Below, one piece after another: positions 17,185 through 25,832 of a stretch of DNA of 64,000 bases. A model generated the notes under the pieces. It saw only the letters and a list, made by a program, of their open reading frames with translations, did not search any database and was not told the origin of the DNA. Position numbers and translations under genes: made by a program. The stretch's first letter is position 1. The number at the start of each line of letters is the position of its first letter. The DNA is from a bacterium (Candidatus Blackallbacteria) CG13_big_fil_rev_8_21_14_2_50_49_14 (GTDB taxonomy: Bacteria; Cyanobacteriota; Sericytochromatia; UBA7694), in NCBI GenBank assembly GCA_002783405.1, contig PFGG01000004.1, forward strand, positions 1-64,000, read 5' to 3'.

Positions 17185-18894
17185 ATGCAATACAATCGTT
17201 CTCGCCTCTCGCCTCTCGCCTCTCGCCTCTCGCCTCTCGCCTCTGGGCGTGCTCTGCGCTTAACCAAAGCGATTAAACCCTTTACGGCCAGTGTTCTGGC
17301 CAGTCTACTGCTTTTTTCTTGTATAGCTCAGACGCCTGTTTTAAATGGCCGTTCGCCAAGTGGCAATCAAACTCAATTCAAGCAAAATCATTTAAAACTA
17401 CCCAAAGATACGTTTTATTACAGTCCAGGTTTTCAGGGTGAGATTTTTGAGAAACGTTTTGCCGTTCAAAATCTTCCTATTGATTCAGGCTGTACTTCAG
17501 GTTGTGTTGATGAGTTGAGTGCCTCGATGGCCTGGCCAGCTCCCTCCTGGCAGCCTCAGGCAGGAAGTATTAGTCTGGCTTCTTTCGGCTCAGCCGCACC
17601 AGGCTCAAGCTATGGTTATGGGTTCAATGTTCTTGAAACAGGTGTCTATAACGGAGAAACGATTGCAACTAAAGTGAAAGTTGGCATTAGTGCGGTTTTG
17701 AACAGTTATCTTTCAGGCGGTTCAATCCCTGTGAGTTTTGTTCAATCCGTCAAAATTGCAGAATTGATCTTTACGAGTGTCGATGGTTTGAGTTTCAGTT
17801 TAGAAAGTGCCCGCTCAGGCTATGCTCCCATATACTATAACTGGTCAGATCCCAATGCAGAAGGAACATGTCAGGGCGCGGGTTGGGGACAAGGAGAAAC
17901 AGATCTGCCTGTGACGGCTCAATTCTCACTCAATCCGACTACTGGAAAAGGAATTTTGAGTGCCAGTCTGAATGGGTTAATGAATTACGCATATTATAAT
18001 GCAAAGTACCCAGGCAATCCCTATTCTTGTGCTTATATCAGTGGCGTAACCGGGCAAAGTAGTGCTTCTGTGAATATGACCTTTACTGTCAATTTTGAAC
18101 AGAATCCCCAGCCTACCCCCACTCCCACCTCTTCGCCCACGCCAATCCCTACCCCAACCCCTGTTCCCACGCCTACGCCAACTCCTGATCTGTGCGATTG
18201 CGGTGGTTTTCAGACTTTAGCAGCAGGAAAGAAAAACTGCCATCCAAGTTGTAAGTCCAGAAAAATACGCCCTGTTTACTCACCTATTAAACAAAATAAA
18301 ACTTGCTCATTTAGTGGACCTTTTATAAGTGAAAATACTATTCTTGAAGTAGCTAAGGTTCATGATTTTGACCGTGATCAAAGCGTTCCGACTCATGATG
18401 TTGAGATAATAATTCGAAACAGAGGAAAGTTTCCTTCTGCTGCAGGTTTTGATCCTGAATTAGATTTTATGCGTACTTTACGTATTGAAGCGAAGCAGAA
18501 ACGACTTAATAATGGGCAATTAGTAAATATTACTTCTTCAGGTAACTTAGCCGTAAAAGATAAAAATCCAGTTCAGTATATAGATCAAATAATGAGTGAT
18601 TTCCTTGCAAATGATTTATTAACAGATGTGTTCTATCGTCATAATTTTTCTAGCCCTAATATTCAAAAATACCCAACACTTAAAAACCTATTTTCAGATT
18701 TAATAACGGATGATACTGCCCAAGTAGCTGTAATATCAGCAAATCTCAATTCTGTGCAAAGTCAAATTTCTGAAGGTGAAAGTTTGGTTTTAATAATTGA
18801 ATTTACAGTGGGGCTTCGAAGTTTTGTAACTGCATTAGAATTGACTAAATCTTCTGATAAGAAAGGCAATTGGAGTGAGATAAAATGTTATTAA
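17185..18894 (+). CDS. Candidate phase-variable surface lipoprotein, two-part
   Basis: A 569-residue protein that I do not recognise as a whole. Residues 6-20 are encoded by a heptanucleotide repeat and read SRLSPLA twice plus S. A signal sequence ending in LLLFSC (lipobox, Cys about 46) follows, so the mature protein is a lipoprotein. Residues about 100-310 are a secreted, beta-rich domain with Ser/Gly/Tyr-rich sequence. A Thr-Pro linker (about 312-336) separates it from a C-terminal domain that starts with a cysteine cluster (DLCDCGGF, NCHPSCKSR). The DNA is of ordinary composition before the linker and AT-rich after it, suggesting a joined gene. It overlaps the next gene by 10 bases. Confidence 0.7.
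   Translation: MQYNRSRLSPLASRLSPLASGRALRLTKAIKPFTASVLASLLLFSCIAQTPVLNGRSPSGNQTQFKQNHLKLPKDTFYYSPGFQGEIFEKRFAVQNLPIDSGCTSGCVDELSASMAWPAPSWQPQAGSISLASFGSAAPGSSYGYGFNVLETGVYNGETIATKVKVGISAVLNSYLSGGSIPVSFVQSVKIAELIFTSVDGLSFSLESARSGYAPIYYNWSDPNAEGTCQGAGWGQGETDLPVTAQFSLNPTTGKGILSASLNGLMNYAYYNAKYPGNPYSCAYISGVTGQSSASVNMTFTVNFEQNPQPTPTPTSSPTPIPTPTPVPTPTPTPDLCDCGGFQTLAAGKKNCHPSCKSRKIRPVYSPIKQNKTCSFSGPFISENTILEVAKVHDFDRDQSVPTHDVEIIIRNRGKFPSAAGFDPELDFMRTLRIEAKQKRLNNGQLVNITSSGNLAVKDKNPVQYIDQIMSDFLANDLLTDVFYRHNFSSPNIQKYPTLKNLFSDLITDDTAQVAVISANLNSVQSQISEGESLVLIIEFTVGLRSFVTALELTKSSDKKGNWSEIKCY
17200..17244 (+). repeat. Heptanucleotide tandem repeat, 6 copies of TCTCGCC plus TCT
   Basis: Six perfect head-to-tail copies of TCTCGCC run from 17200 to 17241, with a partial seventh (TCT, 17242-17244). 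They start 15 bases after the A of the ATG. Because 7 is not a multiple of 3, gain or loss of a unit by slipped-strand mispairing changes the reading frame of the lipoprotein gene. This is the classic structure of a phase-variable contingency locus. Confidence 0.9.
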
Positions 18895-19550
18895 TAATTC
18901 GCAAAGTAGTCAAAAAAATCCTTATTTTATCTGTTTTTATATCTTTGTTTAGCTCTTTGAGTATTTCTGTTTTGGCTGAGCCAGTTGCATTTGATCGGAT
19001 TCTGGGAAAAACAAATCCAGACTCATCTGTTACAGATCTTTTGACCAACAGAGCAATTTTTCCAAGAGGACTGAAACAGCCTATCAAAAGTGTTGAAATT
19101 TATATGGGTGGATCTTTTAAAGATTATCAAAAAAGAAAGATAAAAATCAATAATCGAAGTTATTTATGGGTTATTGAAGATTTGAAATTTAATTCACCCA
19201 AGGCAATCTATTTTGTGAAAGATGATGTAATAAAGGGATATTGTCTTATTGAAGATTTTTTAGTTTACGATCGTTTTTCAAATGACCCAGAATTACAGCA
19301 GATTTATGCTGTTTCTGAATCAACCACGTATTTTTCTAATAAATTAAAGATGTTTTCGAATGTGAATGTTTTGGTTCGCTCTCAGTTTAATGAACAATCA
19401 GAAGAAACCTATGTATTTGTAAGTGTTCTTGGATTAAACTTTCTATTTATTGATGCATATTTCCCTATGGAAATCAAAGCGATGGTGTATCCCTTAATGG
19501 TGGATGCCCTTAATTCGGCTATTGTTAGATTTCACGCTGGTGCAAAATAA
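18885..19550 (+). CDS. Secreted protein of unknown function
   Basis: A 221-residue protein with an N-terminal signal sequence (KKILILSVFISLFSSLSISV, then LAEP as a likely cleavage site). The mature part is lysine-rich, beta-rich and unrecognised. ATG 18885 has GGAG 9 bases upstream and lies inside the end of the lipoprotein gene (10-base overlap), so the two are translated together and probably work together. The DNA is AT-rich like the last part of the lipoprotein gene, pointing to shared foreign origin. A role as partner or chaperone of the lipoprotein is only a guess. Confidence 0.55.
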   Translation: MLLIIRKVVKKILILSVFISLFSSLSISVLAEPVAFDRILGKTNPDSSVTDLLTNRAIFPRGLKQPIKSVEIYMGGSFKDYQKRKIKINNRSYLWVIEDLKFNSPKAIYFVKDDVIKGYCLIEDFLVYDRFSNDPELQQIYAVSESTTYFSNKLKMFSNVNVLVRSQFNEQSEETYVFVSVLGLNFLFIDAYFPMEIKAMVYPLMVDALNSAIVRFHAGAK

Positions 19551-19571
19551 TTTTCTTCTCCCTTATCCCGA

Positions 19572-20141
19572 TTGGGGTTTGAAAAAGAACGATTAAATGA
19601 ATTGGCTTATAGATATGAGCCCCTTCTCGGTTCTCTGGGTTATGAGCTTGTTCAAGAGATGAGCGCTTTGATTGCACGCGCCCATGATGAAATATTTGAT
19701 AAGTGGCAGGCTGATATTCAATTGGCTTTTCATTTGTTTCAAAAAAAGGCTTGTGCTTTTGAAACCGCTCCAAAAACTCATCCCTGTAATTTAAGCACCC
19801 CTTTAGGGATTTATGAGCCAGCAGGATATCATCCCCGATATCCAGGAGATCCCGTCAAAAGTAAAGAACCTGATAATGGCCAAGCGGCTTTAGCAAATTC
19901 TCTGTATTATTCTGGTATTAATGATCCTGGTCGGGAAAGAAGAATTGGGATTGGGGCTGGTGAATTTGTTGTGTTGGATAGAGATCAAAATGCTTTCCCT
20001 GGTCAAGCAGCTCGGTGACATGGGCATGTAAGAGAATGGGAGACGTTGGAGCAGAAAATGAAAAATATTTTGATAAAAAATGGCTATGTAGGCTTTAAGA
20101 AAAAAGGAAAAAAGCCAACAATAGTAAAGGATAATTGTTGA
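19572..20141 (+). pseudogene. Remnant of a polymorphic-toxin C-terminal region (fossil)
   Basis: This AT-rich stretch resembles the C-terminal part of bacterial polymorphic toxins of the contact-dependent kind: a helical portion, a Pro/Gly-rich junction and a final domain with RRIGIG and EFVV elements. The family is not identified more closely. It looks broken, with about one break, and no secretion or trafficking part is seen in front of it. Its composition matches its neighbours, so it probably arrived with them and decayed recently. The following gene is placed where an immunity gene would be. Confidence 0.45.
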
Positions 20142-20145
20142 ATAT

Positions 20146-20796
20146 ATGAGTTTGGGAGATTTGGAGCTAAATCAAAATTTTCTTAGATTTAATATTGATT
20201 CGTGTAATTACCTTGAGTTTGTACTGGATGATCCTCTATCAAATATCTATAGATGGATGAATACTGAGGGGTTTTTGATCACTCCCCAAAAAAAATGGAA
20301 AATTTTTTATTATGATCATCTAGATTGGGCTATGTATCACATGGTAAATGCATTGACTCGTGCTCTTTCTGGTAAAGATCCGATCAAACCGGAAATGTTT
20401 GAAAAAGGAGTGGGATATTTTCAAGATCTGAAATGGTTTTTTGAACCAGATGATGATTCTCCTTTTCGAAATTCTCCATTTCAAGAGGTTTATGATAAAT
20501 ATCTTCAACCGTCAATGAGTAATGAATTACTTAATTTTTTAGGTAATAATGATTGGCTCTATCACCATGAAGGTAAAATTTATCTTGAGCTTGCTGAACT
20601 GTTCGAACCAGATGAGTTTGATGATGATTATAAGCAAAAATTTGAAGTCTTTATGCAAAACTACAGTTTTAAACGCTTTGAAATTACCCGAGAAACAGCT
20701 CAACAATGGATCTCTATCGGGGAAACCATCATGGAGGCCATACATGCAGCAGGTAAAGCTGGTAAGCTTTGGGGGCCAGAGCCTGATATGCCTTGA
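20146..20796 (+). CDS. Acidic cytoplasmic protein, possible immunity protein
   Basis: A 216-residue, acidic protein rich in Phe, Tyr and Trp, with no signal peptide. It is not recognised. Acidic, aromatic-rich proteins of this size directly behind a polymorphic-toxin region are typical of immunity proteins, and genomes often keep these after the toxin decays. The ATG at 20146 starts 5 bases after the toxin-like remnant, with only a weak AAGG-type ribosome site. The DNA is AT-rich, unlike the genome norm. An unrelated hypothetical protein remains possible. Confidence 0.5.
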   Translation: MSLGDLELNQNFLRFNIDSCNYLEFVLDDPLSNIYRWMNTEGFLITPQKKWKIFYYDHLDWAMYHMVNALTRALSGKDPIKPEMFEKGVGYFQDLKWFFEPDDDSPFRNSPFQEVYDKYLQPSMSNELLNFLGNNDWLYHHEGKIYLELAELFEPDEFDDDYKQKFEVFMQNYSFKRFEITRETAQQWISIGETIMEAIHAAGKAGKLWGPEPDMP

Positions 20797-20817
20797 TAAA
20801 GTCTTGTGGCTTATTGA

Positions 20818-21015
20818 AGAGTATTCCCCAGCAGTTTAAAAGACTGGCAAACTGAAACCGAACAACGCTTGACGCAGATCCAGACCCTCAGCCAGGAACT
20901 GACCACACCTGCGATTTTGGCTGCGACAGAGCAATATGTGTTCAACGTCAATTACTTTTTTCGCTCATCATTAGATTTCCTCATTACGAGCTTTTTGCTT
21001 CTAATCTTATCTTAA
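20818..21015 (+). pseudogene. Orphan 3' gene fragment
   Basis: From 20818 a frame without a good start codon runs to TAA at 21013-21015. Its first part (KDWQTETEQRLTQIQTLSQE, then LTTPAILAATEQYVFNVNYF) has ordinary genome codon use and looks like real coding sequence: a coiled helix, then a turn. The last 15 residues are hydrophobic and AT-rich. I take it as the tail of a former gene cut off by the insertion of the AT-rich segment to its left. No relative is recognised. Confidence 0.4.
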
Positions 21016-21137
21016 CCGTTTCCTAATTCCTGAGGCCTACGAGATTCAATTTCTAAGCGCGAAGAAAACCACTTTCTTGCGAATTTTCATGCAATTTCAA
21101 TTTGAATCTACTCACAGGACCCGTCCACTGTGCTAAT

Positions 21138-21174
21138 CTATTTTAGATAGTAAAATATTTATTAACTAAAATAG
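21138..21174. promoter_or_regulatory. Perfect 9-bp inverted repeat, candidate operator of the RND operon
   Basis: CTATTTTAG (21138-21146) and CTAAAATAG (21166-21174) are exact reverse complements separated by 19 bases of AT-rich DNA. They lie 30 bases before the adaptor gene start, where a TetR- or MarR-type repressor could bind. No such regulator is encoded nearby. Confidence 0.4.
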
Positions 21175-21203
21175 TTCTTAGCAAGATTGAAAAAGATACA
21201 GCC

Positions 21204-22520
21204 ATGAAAAAAAAATGGATTCTGATCACAGGAATATGTGTGGTGGTGCTTGCCTTTGCGGCTTTGGTGGGCTCACGTGTACAACAGAAAAAAGCCCGTG
21301 CAGAAGCACTTAAACAGCAGGTTCCGCCTCCCACAGCCGTGGCCGTGGCAGCCCCCCGGCAAGGCCGGATGGTAGATGCTCTCAACCTGACCGGCAATGT
21401 GGTCGCACAGCAGGAAGTTCAGTTGGTGCCCAAAGCCAGCGGCCGTCTCAACAGCCTGTGGGTTCAAGAGGGCAGTCCTGTCGTCAGGGGGCAGCAACTC
21501 GGTGAAATTGACCATGCTGAACTCGATGCGCAAATTTTGCAGGCCCAGGCCTCTGCCCAGACTGCCAAAGCCAATCTTGCACAAATGCAGAATGGACCCC
21601 TGAAAACCCAGATTGCCCAGGCCCGTGCTTCGGTACGCCAGCTGGAGGCCACCCTTCAGCAATTGCAAACCAGTTCTGCGCAAACCGAGCGCGATCTGCA
21701 GCGTCAGCAAGCCCTGGCTGCTGAAGGGGTAATTACCCCGCAGCAATTGGAGCTTTCACGCACCCAATTGCAAAGCAGCAAACAGCAGATTCTGGCCATG
21801 GAACAGCAGATTGTGGGGGCCCGCGCCAATTTACAGCAATTATTGGATGGCACGCGCCCTGAACAGATTGAATCAGCCCGCGCCCAATACCATCAGGCCC
21901 TGGCCACGATCCGGCTTTACCAGGCCCAGTTGCAGAATTACCGCCTGATTTCTCCTCTGACGGGGATTGTGACCCAGAAACATGTTGATCCAGGCAATTT
22001 GGTGGGGTCTTCGGGCCCGGTTCTGAGCCTGGCCCAAAACCAACGCCCTGAAGTTGAAATCTTTTTACCCGAGCGCGAAATTGAAAAGGTACACACCGGT
22101 CAACAGGTTGAACTGCGTGCGGCGGGTTTTGCCAACCAGGTGTTTATCGCCCATCTCACCCAAATTTCGCCGATCGTCAATCCCCAAACCCGTCTGGTCA
22201 AGCTGACAGCACGTTTGGACAGTTCCCGCAGTCTGCCATCAGGTATGCTGGTCGATTGCCAGATTGTGCTGCAGGAAAAACAAAAAACCTGGGTGGTGCC
22301 TGCTGAATCGGTGATTCATGAAAAAACAGGGGATCTGGTGTATACCGTGAAGAACAAGACCGTCACGGCCAAACCCGTCAAAACGGGCTTGCGCACCCCC
22401 GAAGAAATCGAAGTGCTGCAAGGCCTGGTTGCTGCCGATCAGGTGATTGTCAAAGGCAATAGCTTTGTGCGCCCCGGCGATAAAGTACAGGTTCAAGCCG
22501 CCGTGCAGGAGGCTCAGTAA
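21204..22520 (+). CDS. RND efflux periplasmic adaptor (membrane fusion protein)
   Basis: A 438-residue protein with an N-terminal membrane anchor (WILITGICVVVLAFAALVG). The barrel-sandwich hybrid begins at VPKASGRLNSLWVQEGSPVV and closes at LISPLTGIVTQKHVDPGNLV. Between them is a long Gln/Ala-rich alpha-helical hairpin, and behind them beta-barrel and membrane-proximal domains. It belongs to the AcrA/MdtA-type family that links an inner-membrane RND pump to an outer-membrane channel. The helical hairpin is long, suited to docking a TolC-like channel, which is not encoded here. The pump gene follows directly. Substrate unknown. Confidence 0.92.
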   Translation: MKKKWILITGICVVVLAFAALVGSRVQQKKARAEALKQQVPPPTAVAVAAPRQGRMVDALNLTGNVVAQQEVQLVPKASGRLNSLWVQEGSPVVRGQQLGEIDHAELDAQILQAQASAQTAKANLAQMQNGPLKTQIAQARASVRQLEATLQQLQTSSAQTERDLQRQQALAAEGVITPQQLELSRTQLQSSKQQILAMEQQIVGARANLQQLLDGTRPEQIESARAQYHQALATIRLYQAQLQNYRLISPLTGIVTQKHVDPGNLVGSSGPVLSLAQNQRPEVEIFLPEREIEKVHTGQQVELRAAGFANQVFIAHLTQISPIVNPQTRLVKLTARLDSSRSLPSGMLVDCQIVLQEKQKTWVVPAESVIHEKTGDLVYTVKNKTVTAKPVKTGLRTPEEIEVLQGLVAADQVIVKGNSFVRPGDKVQVQAAVQEAQ

Positions 22521-25500
22521 GTGGAGCCTGAAGTGAAGTCTGAACAAAAACCCGAACAAAAACCTGAAAACCAGGGATTTAATATCTCTGAATGGGCGAT
22601 TCGGCGGCCCGTTAGCACCGTTATGCTGATTGTCTGCCTCTTGGTTTTGGGGTTTATGTCCTATACCAACTTGCCTGTTGAGCTTTTCCCCGATGTCAGT
22701 TTCCCGATTGTCTCGATTTCCACCACCTATCCGGGGGCTTCTGCGCGAGAAATGGAGACCCTGGTTTCCAAACCCTTGGAAGATGCCGTCAGTGCCCTGA
22801 ATGGGATTGAGCATATTACCTCTACCTCCAGCAATGGCATTTCAACCGTGCTGATTCAGTTTCAGCTTGAAAAGAATATCAAAGACGCCTCCAATGAGGT
22901 CAATGAAAAGGTCGCACTGGTGCGCAAAAAATTGCCCCAAGATGCCGATGAGCCGATCATTGCCCGCGTCGACCCCAATGCCGCACCTGTGCTCTTTTAT
23001 GCCATGACAGGCCGGCAGTCTTTGTCTGAAATCACAGATTTTGCCCGTGACGAGCTTAAAAGCCGCTTGCAGAAGATCAGTGGTGTGGCCGAGGTTAGTA
23101 TTTTGGGGGGGCAAGAGCGCGAAGTTCAGATTCTGCTGGAGCCCGCTTTGCTCAGCCAGTACCGCCTGACCCCCGCCCAGGTCAGTGCCCGCTTGCAACA
23201 GGAAAACCTCGATTTTCCCAGCGGCCAGATAGATACTGGCCGTTCGGTGATTATTATGCGTACCGTCAATTCCTATAAAACCGCAGCCCAGGTAGGTCAG
23301 ACCCCGATTGCCATACAGGGGGGCAAGGTCTTGACGCTGAATGATCTGGGCACGGTGCGCGATGGCTTTAAAGACCTCACCACCCGTACCTGGTGGAATG
23401 GCAAGCCTTCGGTGGTTTTGTCGATTCAGAAACAGTCAGGAACCAATACGGTTGAAATGGCGCACCGCCTGGAAGCTGAAGTCGAGAAAATCCGCGAAGA
23501 ACTGCCTTCGGGCATGAAAATTGACCTCTCCTTTGATACCGCTAAATTTATTGAAGAATCCAAAGATGGCGCCATGGAAGAGCTGATCGTGGGCTCGCTG
23601 TTGGCGGTGGTCGTGATTTTTCTCTTTCTGCGCACCGTGCGCGGGACGATTATCGCTGCGATTGCGATTCCTACCTCGGTGATCTCGACCTATACCTTTA
23701 TGGCCATGCTGGGTTTTTCGCTCAATTTTATGAGCCTGATGGGGCTTTCGCTGGTGGTCGGTATTCTCGTTGATGACGCAGTTGTGGATTTGGAGAATAT
23801 CTTCCGCCATATTGAAATGGGCGAAGATCCCTTCCGAGCTGCGATTCGGGCCACCAATGAAATCGGTCTGGCGGTGGTAGCCACCACCTTTTCGATTGTG
23901 GCGGTTTTTGCTCCGGTCGGGTTTATGGGCGGTATGATTGGGCGCTTTTTCAGACAGTTTGGTCTGACCGTGTCCTGTGCGGTACTGGTCTCTCTGCTGG
24001 TGGCCCGTACCCTGACGCCCACCCTTGCCGCTTATTTTCTCAAACCCATGCCTGCCAAGCACGTTGATGAACACGAGGCTGCTGTCGAAGGGATTGGCGG
24101 CGTGTACCAGGAGATGTTGCGCTGGGCCTTGAATCACCGTTTCTGGACCTTGGGCATAGCGACCCTGACCTTTATTGTGGCGATTCCGATTGCGGGGCTT
24201 TTGCCCACAGGTTTTGCGCCTAAAAATGACCGCGATGAATTTTCGATTGGCGTGGACATGCCCTCGGGCAGCAGTCTGAACCAGACCACGGCCCTGCTGC
24301 AGGAAATTGCCCGCAGGGTAAAAACCGAGCCGTTGGTTAAAAGTTTGCTGATCACCTCGGGCTCCAGTCGGGGCAGCACCGATTCTGGTTCGGTAGCGGT
24401 GACGCTTAAGTCAAAAAAAGACGGACGGCGGGAGAGTGCCGCCCAGGTACAGACCCGCTTACAAAAATTGACTGAGAATATTCCCGGTGCGATTATTTCC
24501 TACCGTGAAACCCAAGGGGTGGATGATGGCACGGGCAATACCTATGATATGAACCTCTCTTTGCAGGGGGACAATCTCGAAGATTTGCAATCGGTCGCGG
24601 ATAAACTGGTGGCCCGTCTGCACCAGATGCCGGTGGTCAAGGTTTCGAAAACCTCAACCGGGACGCCCCGCCAGGAGATTTATCTCAAGGTGGATCGCCG
24701 CCGGGCGATGGAATTGGGCATTACCCCTGCGGTTTTGGCCAGCACGATTCGTGCCGCCTCTTTGGGGGATATGGTTACCCAGATGCGCCTTGACAATACC
24801 AATGTGGATATTCGCGTGCGCCTCAAGGATTTGGAACGCTATGCCTATGAGCGTCTGCGTTCGCTGCCAGTGCAGAGCAGTACGGGGGCTCAGATTCCGC
24901 TGGCAGCCCTGGCCGATATTCAGTTTGAAATTGGCCCCACGAATATTAACCGCTATGACCGTGAACGCCAGGTGATGGTCTATGCCAATGCCACGCCAGG
25001 GGCTTCGCTCAGTGAAATTATCGGCCCTGTGACCGAAGAACTCAAGAAAATGAAACTGCCGCCTGGGGTCAATTACAAGTTTCAAGGCCAAGCCGAACGG
25101 ATGAAGGATTCTTTCAAGAATATGGGCCAGGCCATGATTTTAGCCGTGATCTTTATTTACCTGATTCTGGCCTCGCAGTTTGAGCATTTTCTGCATCCGC
25201 TGACGATCATGGTGGCCTTGCCGCTTTCCTTTGCTGGGGCCTTTATGGGCCTGTTTCTGGCCAATCAGGAATTGGGGCTGATGACCCTGATCGGGATTGT
25301 CATGTTGCTGGGTCTGGTGGTGAAGAACTCGATTCTTTTGGTGGATTACAGCATTACCCTGATCAAAGAGGGTTTGCCCCGCAACAATGCCTTGCTGGTG
25401 GCGGGGCCGGTGCGACTGCGCCCGATTCTGATGACCACCATTGCGATGATTGCGGGCATGTTGCCCGTGGCCATGAAACTTACAGCGGGATCAGAAACAC

Positions 25501-25721
25501 GTGCGCCGATGGCTGTGGCGGTGATTGGGGGCTTGATTACCTCTACGCTTTTGACCCTTTTGGTCGTGCCTGTGGTCTTTACGCTGATGGACGATTTTGT
25601 CCGTTTTCTTGGGAAGTTTACGGGCTTTCATGTGAACCATGAACACCCCTTGAAAGAGGCTGAAGAAGGCGCTCTGGAAGCGCTTCAGGCGGCTGAGGCT
25701 TTGCCTGAAAATTTGACCTAA
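22521..25721 (+). CDS. RND efflux pump, HAE1/AcrB type
   Basis: A 1066-residue inner-membrane antiporter of normal length. After a short hydrophilic lead it enters TM1 (STVMLIVCLLVLGFMSY) and the porter domain. TM4 carries the proton-relay pair in VGILVDDAVVDLENIF (two Asp near residue 418), and the second half repeats the fold with GLMTLIGIVMLLGLVVKNSI. Such pumps export drugs, detergents or lipids using proton motive force. GTG 22521 directly follows the adaptor's TAA, with AGGAGG at 22507-22512 eight bases before it, fixing the start. Confidence 0.95.
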   Translation: MEPEVKSEQKPEQKPENQGFNISEWAIRRPVSTVMLIVCLLVLGFMSYTNLPVELFPDVSFPIVSISTTYPGASAREMETLVSKPLEDAVSALNGIEHITSTSSNGISTVLIQFQLEKNIKDASNEVNEKVALVRKKLPQDADEPIIARVDPNAAPVLFYAMTGRQSLSEITDFARDELKSRLQKISGVAEVSILGGQEREVQILLEPALLSQYRLTPAQVSARLQQENLDFPSGQIDTGRSVIIMRTVNSYKTAAQVGQTPIAIQGGKVLTLNDLGTVRDGFKDLTTRTWWNGKPSVVLSIQKQSGTNTVEMAHRLEAEVEKIREELPSGMKIDLSFDTAKFIEESKDGAMEELIVGSLLAVVVIFLFLRTVRGTIIAAIAIPTSVISTYTFMAMLGFSLNFMSLMGLSLVVGILVDDAVVDLENIFRHIEMGEDPFRAAIRATNEIGLAVVATTFSIVAVFAPVGFMGGMIGRFFRQFGLTVSCAVLVSLLVARTLTPTLAAYFLKPMPAKHVDEHEAAVEGIGGVYQEMLRWALNHRFWTLGIATLTFIVAIPIAGLLPTGFAPKNDRDEFSIGVDMPSGSSLNQTTALLQEIARRVKTEPLVKSLLITSGSSRGSTDSGSVAVTLKSKKDGRRESAAQVQTRLQKLTENIPGAIISYRETQGVDDGTGNTYDMNLSLQGDNLEDLQSVADKLVARLHQMPVVKVSKTSTGTPRQEIYLKVDRRRAMELGITPAVLASTIRAASLGDMVTQMRLDNTNVDIRVRLKDLERYAYERLRSLPVQSSTGAQIPLAALADIQFEIGPTNINRYDRERQVMVYANATPGASLSEIIGPVTEELKKMKLPPGVNYKFQGQAERMKDSFKNMGQAMILAVIFIYLILASQFEHFLHPLTIMVALPLSFAGAFMGLFLANQELGLMTLIGIVMLLGLVVKNSILLVDYSITLIKEGLPRNNALLVAGPVRLRPILMTTIAMIAGMLPVAMKLTAGSETRAPMAVAVIGGLITSTLLTLLVVPVVFTLMDDFVRFLGKFTGFHVNHEHPLKEAEEGALEALQAAEALPENLT

Positions 25722-25832
25722 GCAAGAAGAATTTTAGCATGTAAGCCATATGTTGTACATGACGTAAATATTAGAAATGGGCTATAGCTTAAGAGTATGA
25801 TACTTGTAGATCAAGGACAAGGAGCATCTCTT

